This document shows positions 37,541 through 46,751 of a DNA stretch of 64,000 bases, one piece after another. The first letter of the stretch is position 1. Each line of letters begins with the position of its first letter. The stretch is from Rhizobiaceae bacterium (GTDB lineage: Bacteria; Pseudomonadota; Alphaproteobacteria; Rhizobiales; Rhizobiaceae), in the NCBI GenBank assembly GCA_019635775.1, contig JAHBYU010000003.1, forward strand, positions 1-64,000, given 5' to 3'. The notes under the pieces are model-generated. The model worked only from the letters and a program-made list of their open reading frames with translations, did no database searches and was not told the DNA's origin. The position numbers and the translations under genes were made by a program.

Positions 37541-39388
37541 ATGACAAGGACCATCCGCCTGACCATGGCGCAGGCGCTTACCCGCTTCATGACGCGCCAG
37601 ATGACCGTCATCAACGGCAAGAAGCTGCCGATTTTCGGTGGCGTCTGGGCAATCTTCGGCCATGGCAATGTGGCGGGTGTCGGCGAGGCGCTCTATCAGG
37701 TGCGCGATGAACTGCCGACCTACCGTGCCCATAACGAGCAATCGATGGCGCATGCGGCGATCGCCTTCGGCAAGGCGAACTTCCGTCGCCGGTTCATGGC
37801 CACCACCTCCTCAATCGGACCCGGGGCGACCAACATGGTGACGGCCGCGGCACTGGCCCATGTCAACCGCCTGCCGCTGCTCCTCCTGCCCGGAGATGTC
37901 TTCGCCAATCGTGCGCCTGACCCCGTGTTGCAACAGGTGGAGAATTTCGGCGACGGCACGGCAAGCGCCAACGACGTGTTCCGTCCCGTGTCGCGCTATT
38001 TCGACCGCATCACGCGGCCCGAGCACATCATTCCGGCGATGCAGCGCGCCATGGCCGTGCTCACCGATCCCGCCGATTGCGGGCCGGTAACGCTGTCGCT
38101 CTGCCAGGACGTGCAGGCGGAAGCCTTCGACTATCCGGAAGCGTTCTTCGACGAACGGATCTGGATTCCGCGCCGCCCGCAGCCGGATGCGCGCGAACTC
38201 GATGCGGCGGTCGCCGCACTGAAGGCCGCGAAGAAGCCTGTCATCATCGCAGGCGGCGGCGTCCTCTATTCGGAAGCCACCGAAACGCTGAAGGCTTTCG
38301 CCGAAAAGCACGGCATCCCGGTGATGGAGACGCAGGCCGGCAAGTCCAGCCTGCCGCATGTGCATCCACTCAACATGGGGTCAGTGGGCGTTACCGGCTC
38401 GTCTGCCTCGAACCTGCTCGCCGAACAGGCGGACGTTGTTCTGGCTGTCGGCTCGCGCCTGCAGGATTTCACCACCGGCTCATGGGCGCTGTTCAAGGCA
38501 GACGGTGCCAAGATCATCGGGTTGAACGCGCAGCCTTTCGATGCCGGGAAGCACAGCGGCCTGCCGCTGGTGGCCGACGCAAAGGCAGGATTGGAGGCAC
38601 TTGAAAGCCGGCTAACAAGCTGGAAGTCACCTGCTTCATGGGTAAAGACGGCAAAGGACGCCAAAGCCGCCTGGCTGAAAGCCGCCAAGGCCGTCACCGA
38701 CCCCACGAACGCGCTTGCCTCTGACGCGCAGGCGATCGGCGCTGTGCATCGTGCGCGAAGCTCGAAGGCGACGCTGGTTTGCGCGTCTGGCGGCCTGCCG
38801 GGCGAGTTGCACAAGCTCTGGCCGGCTGGCGCGCCCGGCAGCTACCACCTCGACTACGGCTATTCGACCATGGGCTACGAGATTGCAGGCGGGCTCGGCG
38901 TCAAGATCGCGCGACCCGAGCAGGACGTCATCGTCATGCTCGGCGACGGCAGTTACATGATGGCCAATTCCGAGATCGCCACATCGGTGATGCTCGGCAA
39001 GAAGCTCACCATCGTCGTGCTCGACAACAGGGGCTTCGGCTGCATCAACCGGCTGCAGATGGCGACCGGCGGCGCGAACTTCAACAATCTCTTCGAGGAC
39101 ACGCTGCACGAGCGTCCTTCCGACATCGACTTCGCCGCGCATGCCGCGTCCATGGGCGCGATCGCGCGCAAGGTCGAGTCCATCGCAGAGCTCGAGCGCG
39201 CCCTGAAGGAGGCCGAGAAGGACGATCGCACCAGCGTCATCGTCATCGACACCGATCCGCTCGTTTCCACCGAGGCAGGCGGCCACTGGTGGGATGTCGC
39301 GGTGCCGGAAGTCTCGACGCGCCCAAGCGTCAACAAGGCGCGCAAGGACTATGAGAAGAAGCGCAAGATGCAGCATCTCGTGAATTGA
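37541..39388 (+). CDS. iolD: 3D-(3,5/4)-trihydroxycyclohexane-1,2-dione hydrolase
   Basis: This 615-residue ThDP-dependent enzyme has the three-domain acetolactate-synthase fold. The conserved glutamate of ThDP activation is in YRAHNEQSMAHAA. The ThDP/Mg motif GDGSYMMANSEIATSVMLGKK...DNRGFGCIN is near residue 470-505. It opens the ring of the dione to 5-deoxy-glucuronate in the inositol pathway. It follows iolC by 21 bases. Confidence 0.93.
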   Translation: MTRTIRLTMAQALTRFMTRQMTVINGKKLPIFGGVWAIFGHGNVAGVGEALYQVRDELPTYRAHNEQSMAHAAIAFGKANFRRRFMATTSSIGPGATNMVTAAALAHVNRLPLLLLPGDVFANRAPDPVLQQVENFGDGTASANDVFRPVSRYFDRITRPEHIIPAMQRAMAVLTDPADCGPVTLSLCQDVQAEAFDYPEAFFDERIWIPRRPQPDARELDAAVAALKAAKKPVIIAGGGVLYSEATETLKAFAEKHGIPVMETQAGKSSLPHVHPLNMGSVGVTGSSASNLLAEQADVVLAVGSRLQDFTTGSWALFKADGAKIIGLNAQPFDAGKHSGLPLVADAKAGLEALESRLTSWKSPASWVKTAKDAKAAWLKAAKAVTDPTNALASDAQAIGAVHRARSSKATLVCASGGLPGELHKLWPAGAPGSYHLDYGYSTMGYEIAGGLGVKIARPEQDVIVMLGDGSYMMANSEIATSVMLGKKLTIVVLDNRGFGCINRLQMATGGANFNNLFEDTLHERPSDIDFAAHAASMGAIARKVESIAELERALKEAEKDDRTSVIVIDTDPLVSTEAGGHWWDVAVPEVSTRPSVNKARKDYEKKRKMQHLVN

Positions 39389-39419
39389 GCGTGTTCATCA
39401 TTCAAACCGGAGAAATCCC

Positions 39420-40340
39420 TTGAAAGCCAAGCTTGGCATGTCCCCCATCGCGTGGTGGAACGACGATCTGGTCGAATTGTCCGACGACGTCTCGCTTGAG
39501 GAGTGCCTGCGCCAGTCGCGTTCGGCAGGCTTCACAGGGATGGAAATGGGCCGGCGGTTCCCGAGCGATCCGGCCGTCATGCTGCCAATCCTGAAGGAAG
39601 CCGACGTCACGCTCTGCGGCGGGTGGTTCTCCGGCACGCTGGCAGCTGATGGCGACATCGCCGCGAACAAGGATCGCATCCGCCCGATGATCGAACTCTT
39701 CAAAGCCGTCGACGCACCCTGCATCGTTTATGGCGAGGTTGGCCGCTCGATCCAGGGCGATAGGTCAGTCCCGCTCGCGAACAAGGCTGTGCTGTCGGAC
39801 GACGAGATGAAGGCCTACGCCAGAAAGCTTACCGAATTCGGGGAATGGTGCGCCGATCAGGGCATGCCGCTGGCGTATCATCACCATATGGCGGCGGTCG
39901 TGCAGTTCGAGCACGAACTCCACGCCTTCATGAACCATTCCGGCGAGGGGATTCCCCTGTTGTTCGACGCCGGCCATCTGGCATTTGCAGGGGGCGACGT
40001 GCTGGCCACCATCGACAGGCACCACAAGCGCATCGTCCATGTCCATGTGAAGGACGTGCGCATGGACGTGCTCAAGAGCCTCGACTGGACCAGGCACTCG
40101 TTCCTCGACGCGGTGGCGCTCGGCGCCTTCACGGTGCCCGGCGATGGATCGCTTGATTTTGGCGCGATCGTGCAGAAATTCGCAGACTACGGCTATGAAG
40201 GCTGGTTCGTCGTGGAGGCAGAGCAGGACCCGAAAAAGAGCCCGCCGCTGAAGATGGCTCAGGTCGGCCACAAGGAATTGATGCGTGTGATGGGCGCGGC
40301 GGGTTATACGGTCGAGACACAAGGCTTTCCGGCCAACTGA
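39420..40340 (+). CDS. iolE: inosose dehydratase
   Basis: The 306-residue product begins at a TTG with CGGAG eight bases upstream. It is an AP-endonuclease-2/xylose-isomerase-like barrel with metal-site regions YHHHMAAVVQFE, LLFDAGHLAFAGGD, HVHVKDVR and FVVEAEQDP. It dehydrates scyllo-inosose to the trihydroxycyclohexanedione used by IolD. In operon with iolD and the small membrane-protein gene. Confidence 0.92.
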   Translation: MKAKLGMSPIAWWNDDLVELSDDVSLEECLRQSRSAGFTGMEMGRRFPSDPAVMLPILKEADVTLCGGWFSGTLAADGDIAANKDRIRPMIELFKAVDAPCIVYGEVGRSIQGDRSVPLANKAVLSDDEMKAYARKLTEFGEWCADQGMPLAYHHHMAAVVQFEHELHAFMNHSGEGIPLLFDAGHLAFAGGDVLATIDRHHKRIVHVHVKDVRMDVLKSLDWTRHSFLDAVALGAFTVPGDGSLDFGAIVQKFADYGYEGWFVVEAEQDPKKSPPLKMAQVGHKELMRVMGAAGYTVETQGFPAN

Positions 40341-40415
40341 CCGACCAGAGCGTGGTCCCGAAAAAGGCGGCAACCATCTTCGTCGAGATCTCGCTGAAAC
40401 CAAAGGACCACCCGT

Positions 40416-40667
40416 TTGAAAGACCACGAACATCCCTTTTTCCGACCGCTTTGGCGGCGCATAGCCATCGTCGCCGTTTGTGCAGGCTGGTCGATCTTCG
40501 AGTTTTCCACCGGCGCACAGATGTGGGGCATGATTGCCGCCGCCTTTGCCGCCTATGCGGTCTGGCAGTTCTTCTATCTCTACAAGCCAGCCGAACCCGT
40601 ATCGGCGGCTGAGGCAGGAGGACCGGCATCCACGCCGGATGGCGAGGGTGGGGAAAAGAAGGAATGA
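40416..40667 (+). CDS. small two-helix membrane protein in iol operon
   Basis: The 83-residue product begins at TTG 40416 with AAGGA eight bases upstream. Residues about 14-33 and 36-53 form two hydrophobic helices joined by a short turn (FEFSTGAQMWG), ending FFYLYKP and a Ala/Gly/Glu-rich tail. I think this matches a DUF3329-type family seen in rhizobial iol operons, but that is from memory. Its stop overlaps the iolB start (ATGA), which strongly supports translation. Function unknown. Confidence 0.75.
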   Translation: MKDHEHPFFRPLWRRIAIVAVCAGWSIFEFSTGAQMWGMIAAAFAAYAVWQFFYLYKPAEPVSAAEAGGPASTPDGEGGEKKE

Positions 40668-41482
40668 CGATGTCCAGGCTTCTGGTGAAGAGGAAGGCCG
40701 GAACCGGCCGCGTAGCGCATGTCACGCCCGAAAGCGCTGGCTGGACATATGTCGGTTTCGACCTCCACCGGCTCAAGCCGGGCGAAAGCCTTTCGGAAAA
40801 CAGCGGCGGACGCGAGGTCTGCCTTGTTCTCGTGACCGGCAGAGCCAAGGTGGGGGCGGGTGGCCATGACTTCGGTCTGATCGGCCAGCGGATGAGCCCG
40901 TTCGAGGGCAAGCCCTGGTCGGTCTACGTCCCCGAAGGCTCGGACTGGTCGGTTACCGCCGACACGGATGTCGAACTCGCAGTCTGCTCCGCGCCCGGTC
41001 TTGGCGGCGGCTTGCCTGCGCGACTGATCGCACCGGAAGATTTGGGCCAGGAAGTGCGCGGCAAGGGCACGAATGTCCGCTATGTCACCAACATCCTGCC
41101 TGAAGGCCAGCCTGCTGACTCGCTGCTGGTGGTCGAGGTCATCACGCCGGGCGGTCACACGTCGAGCTATCCGCCCCACAAGCATGACAGCGATAACCTG
41201 CCGGCCGAATCCTATCTGGAGGAAACCTACTATCACCGGCTCAACCCGCCGCAGGGCTTCGCCTTCCAGCGTGTCTACACGGATGCCGACGAGAGCGGGA
41301 AGCGCGAGCTGGACGAGGTCATGGCGGTGGAGGATGGCGACGTGACACTGGTACCGAAGGGTTACCATCCCTGTGCCGCCTGCCACGGCTACGATCTTTA
41401 CTACCTGAACGTCATGGCCGGCCCGAAGCGCACGTGGAAGTTCCACAACGCGCCCGAGCACGAGTGGCTCATGAAGGCCTAA
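40664..41482 (+). CDS. iolB: 5-deoxy-glucuronate isomerase
   Basis: This 272-residue bicupin enzyme has the metal-binding segment TSSYPPHKHDSDN and the C-terminal HPCAACHGYDLYYLNVMAGP. It isomerises 5-deoxy-glucuronate to 5-dehydro-2-deoxygluconate, the substrate of IolC. The start at 40664 overlaps the preceding gene; an ATG at 40670 is also possible. Last gene of the iol operon; convergent with the TRAP genes. Confidence 0.92.
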   Translation: MTMSRLLVKRKAGTGRVAHVTPESAGWTYVGFDLHRLKPGESLSENSGGREVCLVLVTGRAKVGAGGHDFGLIGQRMSPFEGKPWSVYVPEGSDWSVTADTDVELAVCSAPGLGGGLPARLIAPEDLGQEVRGKGTNVRYVTNILPEGQPADSLLVVEVITPGGHTSSYPPHKHDSDNLPAESYLEETYYHRLNPPQGFAFQRVYTDADESGKRELDEVMAVEDGDVTLVPKGYHPCAACHGYDLYYLNVMAGPKRTWKFHNAPEHEWLMKA

Positions 41483-41494
41483 GCACTCTCGACG

Positions 41495-42901
41495 TTAGCG
41501 GATCAGCCCCAGCACGCCTGGCAGCCAGAGGCTGACGGCCGGGACGAAGGTGATGATCAGAAGCGCGATCAGCAACGGTGCCAGCCACGGCAGGATCGCC
41601 ATTGTCGTTGCCTCTATCGATAGCTTGGATATCCGCGACAGCACGAACAGCACCATGCCGACCGGCGGCGTCAAAAGGCCTATCATGAGGTTGAGCGTGA
41701 CGATGAGGCCGAGGTGAACCGGGTCAACGCCGTACTGGACCGCCATCGGCATCAGGATGGGCACAAGGATGGTGATTGCCGCGATCGTGTCGAGGAAGGA
41801 GCCGACCACGAGCAGGATGAGGTTGACCAGTAAGAGGAACACCCAGGGGCTTTCGGTCAGCGAGAAGATGAAGGCCGAGAAGAGCTGGGCCGCCTGACTG
41901 ACAGTCAGGAGCCATGCGAAGATGGACGCCGCCGTCACGATGAAAAGCACCGAGGCCGTCGTCTCAATCGTGTCGAAGCTTGCCTTGGCGAGCGTCCTCA
42001 AGGTCATGGTGCGATAGCGAACGAGGCCGAGGAAAAGCGACCAGATGACCGCTGCGACCGCAGCCTCGGTCGGCGTGAACCATCCCATCGTCATTCCGCC
42101 GATCAGGATGACGGGTGTCATCAGCGCCATGACGGCGGAAAAGTCGAAATACCAGTCAAGTGCAATGAGTGCGGCGAGCGCGACCAGCACCGCAATATTC
42201 ACTGAGAGGCCCGCCATGACGAGCAGGTAGACGGCAAGCGGGAAGCACGCGACGACAACCACCTCGATCGAGGCGGCCGCCAATTGCCGAAGTTCGAAAG
42301 GCGTGTCAGATCCCCACCCCTTGCTGCGGGCGAAGAAGAACACCGTGAGCATCATCAGGGCGGTCATGATGAGACCCGGCACGATTCCAGCCATGAACAG
42401 CGCGCCGATCGAGACATTCGCCAGCATGCCGTAGATGACGAATGGCAGCGAAGGTGGGAAGATCGGTCCAAGCGTAGCCGATGCCGCCGTGACCCCGACA
42501 GCAGCCTCGACGGGGTAGCCATGATCCTTCATCGCCTTGATCTCGATCGTGCCGATGCCGGCGGCGTCCGCGAGCGCCGTGCCGGACATGCCCGAGAACA
42601 CGACGGAGCCGATGATGTTGACCTGCGCGAGTCCGCCACGCATCCAGCCGACCAGCGAAAGCGCGAAATGGTAGATGCGGCCGGTGACGCCCGCGATGTT
42701 CATCAGGTTTCCAGCCATGATGAAGAACGGAACCGCAAGCAGCGGAAAGCTCTCGACACCCGCGATCATGCGCTGCGCCGCGATGATGTCCGGCGCCACC
42801 CCGTAGAACACGAGATAGAGCAGGGAGGCGACAGCCATGGCGACCGCGACCGGTACGCCGACGATCATGAAGACCAGGAAGGAGCCGATGAGAAGAAGCA
42901 T
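41495..42901 (-). CDS. TRAP transporter large permease (DctM)
   Basis: The 468-residue product has about 12-13 hydrophobic helices and the DctM-family features FPLLAVPFFIMAGNLM, SGMSGTALADAAGIGTIEIKAM and GGMTMGWFTPTEAAVAAV. Ion-coupled uptake of an organic acid such as a dicarboxylate or sugar acid is expected. The start lies three bases after the stop of the small-permease gene, so the two are coupled. Substrate cannot be assigned. Confidence 0.9.
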   Translation of the reverse strand: MLLLIGSFLVFMIVGVPVAVAMAVASLLYLVFYGVAPDIIAAQRMIAGVESFPLLAVPFFIMAGNLMNIAGVTGRIYHFALSLVGWMRGGLAQVNIIGSVVFSGMSGTALADAAGIGTIEIKAMKDHGYPVEAAVGVTAASATLGPIFPPSLPFVIYGMLANVSIGALFMAGIVPGLIMTALMMLTVFFFARSKGWGSDTPFELRQLAAASIEVVVVACFPLAVYLLVMAGLSVNIAVLVALAALIALDWYFDFSAVMALMTPVILIGGMTMGWFTPTEAAVAAVIWSLFLGLVRYRTMTLRTLAKASFDTIETTASVLFIVTAASIFAWLLTVSQAAQLFSAFIFSLTESPWVFLLLVNLILLVVGSFLDTIAAITILVPILMPMAVQYGVDPVHLGLIVTLNLMIGLLTPPVGMVLFVLSRISKLSIEATTMAILPWLAPLLIALLIITFVPAVSLWLPGVLGLIR

Positions 42902-42904
42902 TGG

Positions 42905-43480
42905 TCAGATTCCCGGCACGTTGTTGGCGTCGTCGGCCTGTTCGCGAACCGTCTTTTCTTCCGTCAGGTCGCGGTAGAAATTCTGCAAAGCCCGAAGGGT
43001 CATCAGGGCAAAGGCTGCCAGCACCGAATAGAAAACGATGCCACGCGGAAGGTTGACCGTGACCATGCGTTCCTTGCCGACGATCGCAACATAGCGCCAC
43101 ATCAGCCACGTCATGTAGGCGAAGAAGGCGATCACCAGGACATCGACGAGGATCGAAAGGACGCGGCCGGCGCCGCGCGGGATCAGGCGGTAGATGAAGT
43201 CTACCTTTATGTGACGCATCAGCCTTACGCACATGACCGACCCGAGGAAGACGACCATGACAAGGCAGTTGGCCGCTATTTCCTCCGTCCAGGCAAGGCT
43301 GTTGTTGAGGACGTAGCGCGTGAAGAACTGGAGTACGACGCAGCCCGCCATGCCCCAGAACAGGGCGAAGGTGACCCAGTCCTCGATGGCATAGGCGGAC
43401 AGGTCGACGGGCTCGGCCTCATCCTCGAAGGATCTGGCCATCTCGTCGATGCTGACAGTCGTGTGGTCCGAATGGTCCAT
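42905..43480 (-). CDS. TRAP transporter small permease (DctQ)
   Basis: This 191-residue membrane protein has about four helices, and the DctQ signature WTEEIAANCLVMVVFLGS is clear near the middle. Residues 1-40 form a cytosolic lead with MDHSDHTTVSIDEM. It lies between the binding-protein and large-permease genes of one operon and bridges them functionally in the membrane. Confidence 0.9.
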   Translation of the reverse strand: MDHSDHTTVSIDEMARSFEDEAEPVDLSAYAIEDWVTFALFWGMAGCVVLQFFTRYVLNNSLAWTEEIAANCLVMVVFLGSVMCVRLMRHIKVDFIYRLIPRGAGRVLSILVDVLVIAFFAYMTWLMWRYVAIVGKERMVTVNLPRGIVFYSVLAAFALMTLRALQNFYRDLTEEKTVREQADDANNVPGI

Positions 43481-43571
43481 CGAAGCCTTCCGATCCGCAG
43501 TCAGGCAGAGTGTGGCCCGGAGGGAGTGGACGCGCCGGCGCGGAGCCTGGTCGCGCCCACTCGCGTCGGAA

Positions 43572-44546
43572 CTACTGGATTGCCTGTATGGCGTCCCAGT
43601 CCGCCTTGTCGTAGCCGAACTCCTCGAACGTCACTTTCTCGGCGACGGTGTTCTGGAAGTCGGCCCGGTCGATTTCGGTGACGGTCAGACCCTGATCCTT
43701 GAAGAACTGGACCAGTTCCTTTTCGCGCTCGACGATCTTGGCGGTCGTGCGTTGAGAGGCTTCGCGCATGACATCCGTGAAGATCTGCTTGTCCTCGTCG
43801 GAAAGCGACGCCCAGCGGCTCTTGGAGACGATGGTGTTGAGGTGATCGACGATGTGGCCGGTCAGGATGATATGCTTCTGGACCTCGAAGAACTTCTTGG
43901 CCTCGATCGTGGTCAGCGGATTTTCCTGCGCCTCAACGGTGCCGTTCTGCAGCGCGATATAGACTTCCGCGAAGGCTATGGGCGCCGTGTTGGCCCCGCA
44001 GGCGCGCGGCATGGCAAGGTATGCCGGCACGTCAGGGACGCGGATCTTCAGGCCTTCCATGTCCGAGCATTTCGCAATCGGCTTGTTAGAGGTCGTGTGG
44101 CGCGTTCCGTAGTAGGTAGTCGCGGCAATGTGGTGTCCCGACGCCTCCTCGTAGCCCTTGGCAAGCTTGTTGTAGGTGTCGCTGCCGACATAGGCGAGCA
44201 GATGGTCCGCGTCGCGAAAGGTGAAGGGATAGTAGGTGACGCCGATCGGCGCATATTCGCGCGCTGCAAAGCTTGAGCCGGAAATGATGATGTCGACGGT
44301 GCCCAGCGTCAGGCCCTGGTTGATGTCGGACTCCTTGCCGAGCTGCGAGGAAGGAAAGACGTCGATCTTATAGCGCCCGTCGGTTCGCTTCTCGATCTCG
44401 CCAGCGGCCCAAACCGATTCGGTGTGGAACGGTTCGGACGGCTCGTAGACATGGGCCCACTTCAGCACCGTCTGAGCCGATGCCGCCGAGAACGGCAAGG
44501 CAACCGCCGCCGCGATGCCCAGAACTGCCGAATAACGAAACTTCAT
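43572..44546 (-). CDS. TRAP transporter substrate-binding protein (DctP)
   Basis: The product is 324 residues from ATG 44546, with GGGAGGAAAG upstream; the longer frame is not used. A signal peptide ends SAASAQ near residue 25. The DctP fold is shown by FPSSQLGKESDINQGLTLGTVDI, KIRVPDVPAYL and the ligand-arginine region, then QNGTVEAQENPLTTI. It captures the substrate in the periplasm for the QM pair. Neighbouring iol and phn genes do not fix the ligand, though a cyclitol- or sugar-derived acid is possible. Confidence 0.9.
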   Translation of the reverse strand: MKFRYSAVLGIAAAVALPFSAASAQTVLKWAHVYEPSEPFHTESVWAAGEIEKRTDGRYKIDVFPSSQLGKESDINQGLTLGTVDIIISGSSFAAREYAPIGVTYYPFTFRDADHLLAYVGSDTYNKLAKGYEEASGHHIAATTYYGTRHTTSNKPIAKCSDMEGLKIRVPDVPAYLAMPRACGANTAPIAFAEVYIALQNGTVEAQENPLTTIEAKKFFEVQKHIILTGHIVDHLNTIVSKSRWASLSDEDKQIFTDVMREASQRTTAKIVEREKELVQFFKDQGLTVTEIDRADFQNTVAEKVTFEEFGYDKADWDAIQAIQ

Positions 44547-44907
44547 GCACTTTCCTCCCTGTGTGATGCCTTCGCCTTCCGATGTGAGAGGCAGGCGGGT
44601 TCCCTTTTTCCTCTTCTTCCGGCACATGCCGGACCCAACCGGCGCGCCGCCGGAATTCTCCCTCAGGCGGAACGCTCGTTGCGAACTGGCCCTACCAATC
44701 TGGAAAGTGAAATATGCGGGCAGTGAGGTCAAGCATTCGATTCCGCATAGTGCGGCAAGGTCGCCCCAAAAGCGGCTCGCCTCACGCTGGGAAGGCCGAC
44801 GTGACATGACTTTGCCGCGGCGCTCTGCTATCTGCGGCCCTTATTCAGCCGGCTTCGTCATTTCGTCATGGAAATCGCCTAAGGACGCGCTGACAGGGAT
44901 TCTTTCG
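44547..44907. other. divergent intergenic region TRAP/phn
   Basis: 361 bases between the TRAP operon and the DUF1045 gene. The TRAP ribosome site is at the left edge. No gene, strong hairpin or clear operator was recognised; frames open through it on the plus strand but their translations are not protein-like. Confidence 0.4.
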
Positions 44908-45615
44908 ATGCGCTACGCCATTTATTTCACGCCAGGGCAGAACGAAACTTTGACACGCCTCGCGGCGAGCTGGCTTGGACGCGACGCCTTCACCGACGCG
45001 TCCGTGCCTCCCCCGGCCGTGTCCTCGCTGGCGGCGGCCGAGATCGCCTTTCATACGGCGAGCGCGCGCCGATACGGTTTTCACGCTACCCTGAAGGCGC
45101 CGTTCCATCTCGCATCGGGAACGACTGAGGCCGAGCTCGATGCAACGCTGGCGAGATACGCCGACGCCGCGCAACCGGTGCGGTTGCCGAAGCTGGTGGT
45201 CAAGCGCCTGGACGGGTTTCTCGCGCTGGTTCCTGGAGGCGCCGCGCCGGAACTCAACAGCCTGGCTGGCGAGATCGTCACGCATTTCGATCGCTTTCGC
45301 GCGCCACTGTCGGATGCGGACATGAAGCGACGCAATCCCGAGGCACTGGGACCGGACGAGTTCCGAAACCTGATTCAATGGGGCTATCCATACGTCTTCG
45401 AAAGCTTCCGGTTCCACATGACGCTGACCGGCCGCGTCTCCGACGGCGACCTGCCGCGCGTGCGCGCAGCGATAGACGAGGTCTTTGCGACGGTGCTCGA
45501 CCAGCCGGTCGTCATCGACGGGCTAGCCCTCTTCGTCGAGCCGGAACCCGGCGCTCCGTTTCTTGTCAAATCCTGGTATGAGCTCGGCGGCCGCCGGGAA
45601 AGAAAGACAGCCTGA
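44908..45615 (+). CDS. DUF1045 2H-phosphoesterase-like phosphonate-operon protein
   Basis: The product is 235 residues from ATG 44908 (MRYAIYFTP); the frame opens far upstream. Two HxT motifs, FHATLKAP and FHMTLTG, define a 2H phosphoesterase fold. DUF1045 proteins are regularly found in phosphonate operons, and this gene overlaps phnM by one base. It may act on a phosphorylated ribose intermediate, such as a cyclic phosphate, as the PhnP step does. That reaction is inference. Confidence 0.82.
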   Translation: MRYAIYFTPGQNETLTRLAASWLGRDAFTDASVPPPAVSSLAAAEIAFHTASARRYGFHATLKAPFHLASGTTEAELDATLARYADAAQPVRLPKLVVKRLDGFLALVPGGAAPELNSLAGEIVTHFDRFRAPLSDADMKRRNPEALGPDEFRNLIQWGYPYVFESFRFHMTLTGRVSDGDLPRVRAAIDEVFATVLDQPVVIDGLALFVEPEPGAPFLVKSWYELGGRRERKTA

Positions 45616-46751
45616 TGTCCGAAATCGTTCTGACAAACGCCAACATCGTGCTCGCCGACGAGGTCGTTCCCGGCAGCGTCGTCATCCGCGACGGCAAGAT
45701 CGCGGAGATCGATCGCGGTCCGGTTCGCGCCGGCAAGGACATGGAGGGCGACTACATCATCCCCGGCCTTGTCGAACTGCACACGGACCACCTCGAAGGC
45801 CATTATGCGCCGCGCCCCAAGGTGCGTTGGAACCCGATCGCTTCCGTGCTTGCGCACGATGCCCAGATCGCAACCGCCGGCATAACGACGGTGTTCGATG
45901 CGTTGCGCGTCGGCATGGATTACGAGGCCGACCTGACGATGCAGGACATGCGGAAGCTTGCCGATGCGATCGAGGCGAGTGTCAGCGAAGATCTGGTGCG
46001 CGCCGACCACTTCATCCACCTGCGCTGCGAGGTCTCCGCACCCGATTGCCTGGAGGCGTTTTCGTTGTTCGAAGGCGACTATCGGGTGAAACTGGCCTCC
46101 CTCATGGACCATGCGCCGGGACAACGGCAGTTCGCGAGCTTCGACGCCTATGCGGTCTACTACATGGGCAAGATGAAGATGTCGGAGGAACAGTTCCGCA
46201 TCTATTGCGACGCGCGCATCGCCCAGTCGCAGCAGAATTCGGCGCCCAACAGGATTGCTGTCGCTGCGGCCTGCCACGATCGGGGCATCGTGCTGGCGAG
46301 CCATGACGACGCAACGGTCGCGCATGTCGAAGAGGCCGTGGACCAGGGCATCCGCGTCGCGGAATTCCCAACGACGATGGAAGCGGCCGCCGCCTCGAAG
46401 CAGGCCGGCCTCGGCGTGCTGATGGGCGCACCGAACGTCATGCGCGGCGGATCGCATTCCGGCAACGTTTCGGCTCGCGATCTGGCGGCTGACGGCCTGC
46501 TGGATATCCTTTCCTCGGATTACATTCCCTTCAGTCTGATCCAGTCTGCCTTCTTCATCGGTGATGCCGTCGAAGGCATCAGCCTGCCGCAGGCCGTCGC
46601 GATGGTGTCGAAGAACCCCGCGGATGCCGTAGGGCTCACCGACCGCGGCGTGATCGAGCCGGGACGCCGCGCCGATCTGGTACGCGTACGCCTCGACGAG
46701 CATGTTCCGGTGGTTCGCACCGTCTGGCGCGAGGGACGCCGCGTCGCATGA
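45615..46751 (+). CDS. phnM: alpha-D-ribose 1-methylphosphonate 5-triphosphate diphosphatase
   Basis: The 378-residue amidohydrolase-fold protein has IIPGLVELHTDHLEGHYAPRP (metal-binding histidines), SHDDATVAH and NPADAVGLTDRGVIEPGRRAD. This is the PhnM step of C-P lyase phosphonate breakdown, releasing pyrophosphate from the ribose 5-triphosphate intermediate. It overlaps both neighbours. The C-P lyase core genes are not in this window. Confidence 0.93.
   Translation: MSEIVLTNANIVLADEVVPGSVVIRDGKIAEIDRGPVRAGKDMEGDYIIPGLVELHTDHLEGHYAPRPKVRWNPIASVLAHDAQIATAGITTVFDALRVGMDYEADLTMQDMRKLADAIEASVSEDLVRADHFIHLRCEVSAPDCLEAFSLFEGDYRVKLASLMDHAPGQRQFASFDAYAVYYMGKMKMSEEQFRIYCDARIAQSQQNSAPNRIAVAAACHDRGIVLASHDDATVAHVEEAVDQGIRVAEFPTTMEAAAASKQAGLGVLMGAPNVMRGGSHSGNVSARDLAADGLLDILSSDYIPFSLIQSAFFIGDAVEGISLPQAVAMVSKNPADAVGLTDRGVIEPGRRADLVRVRLDEHVPVVRTVWREGRRVA

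Noticed and set aside
35483-37753. 756-residue open frame on the minus strand
   Set aside because: It lies opposite iolC and iolD, is His/Arg/Asp-rich without motifs, and reflects the GC-skewed codon use of the real genes.
42284-43681. 465-residue plus-strand frame opposite TRAP genes
   Set aside because: The translation is a run of His, Asp, Glu and Arg with no domain; the TRAP permease frames below it are unmistakable.
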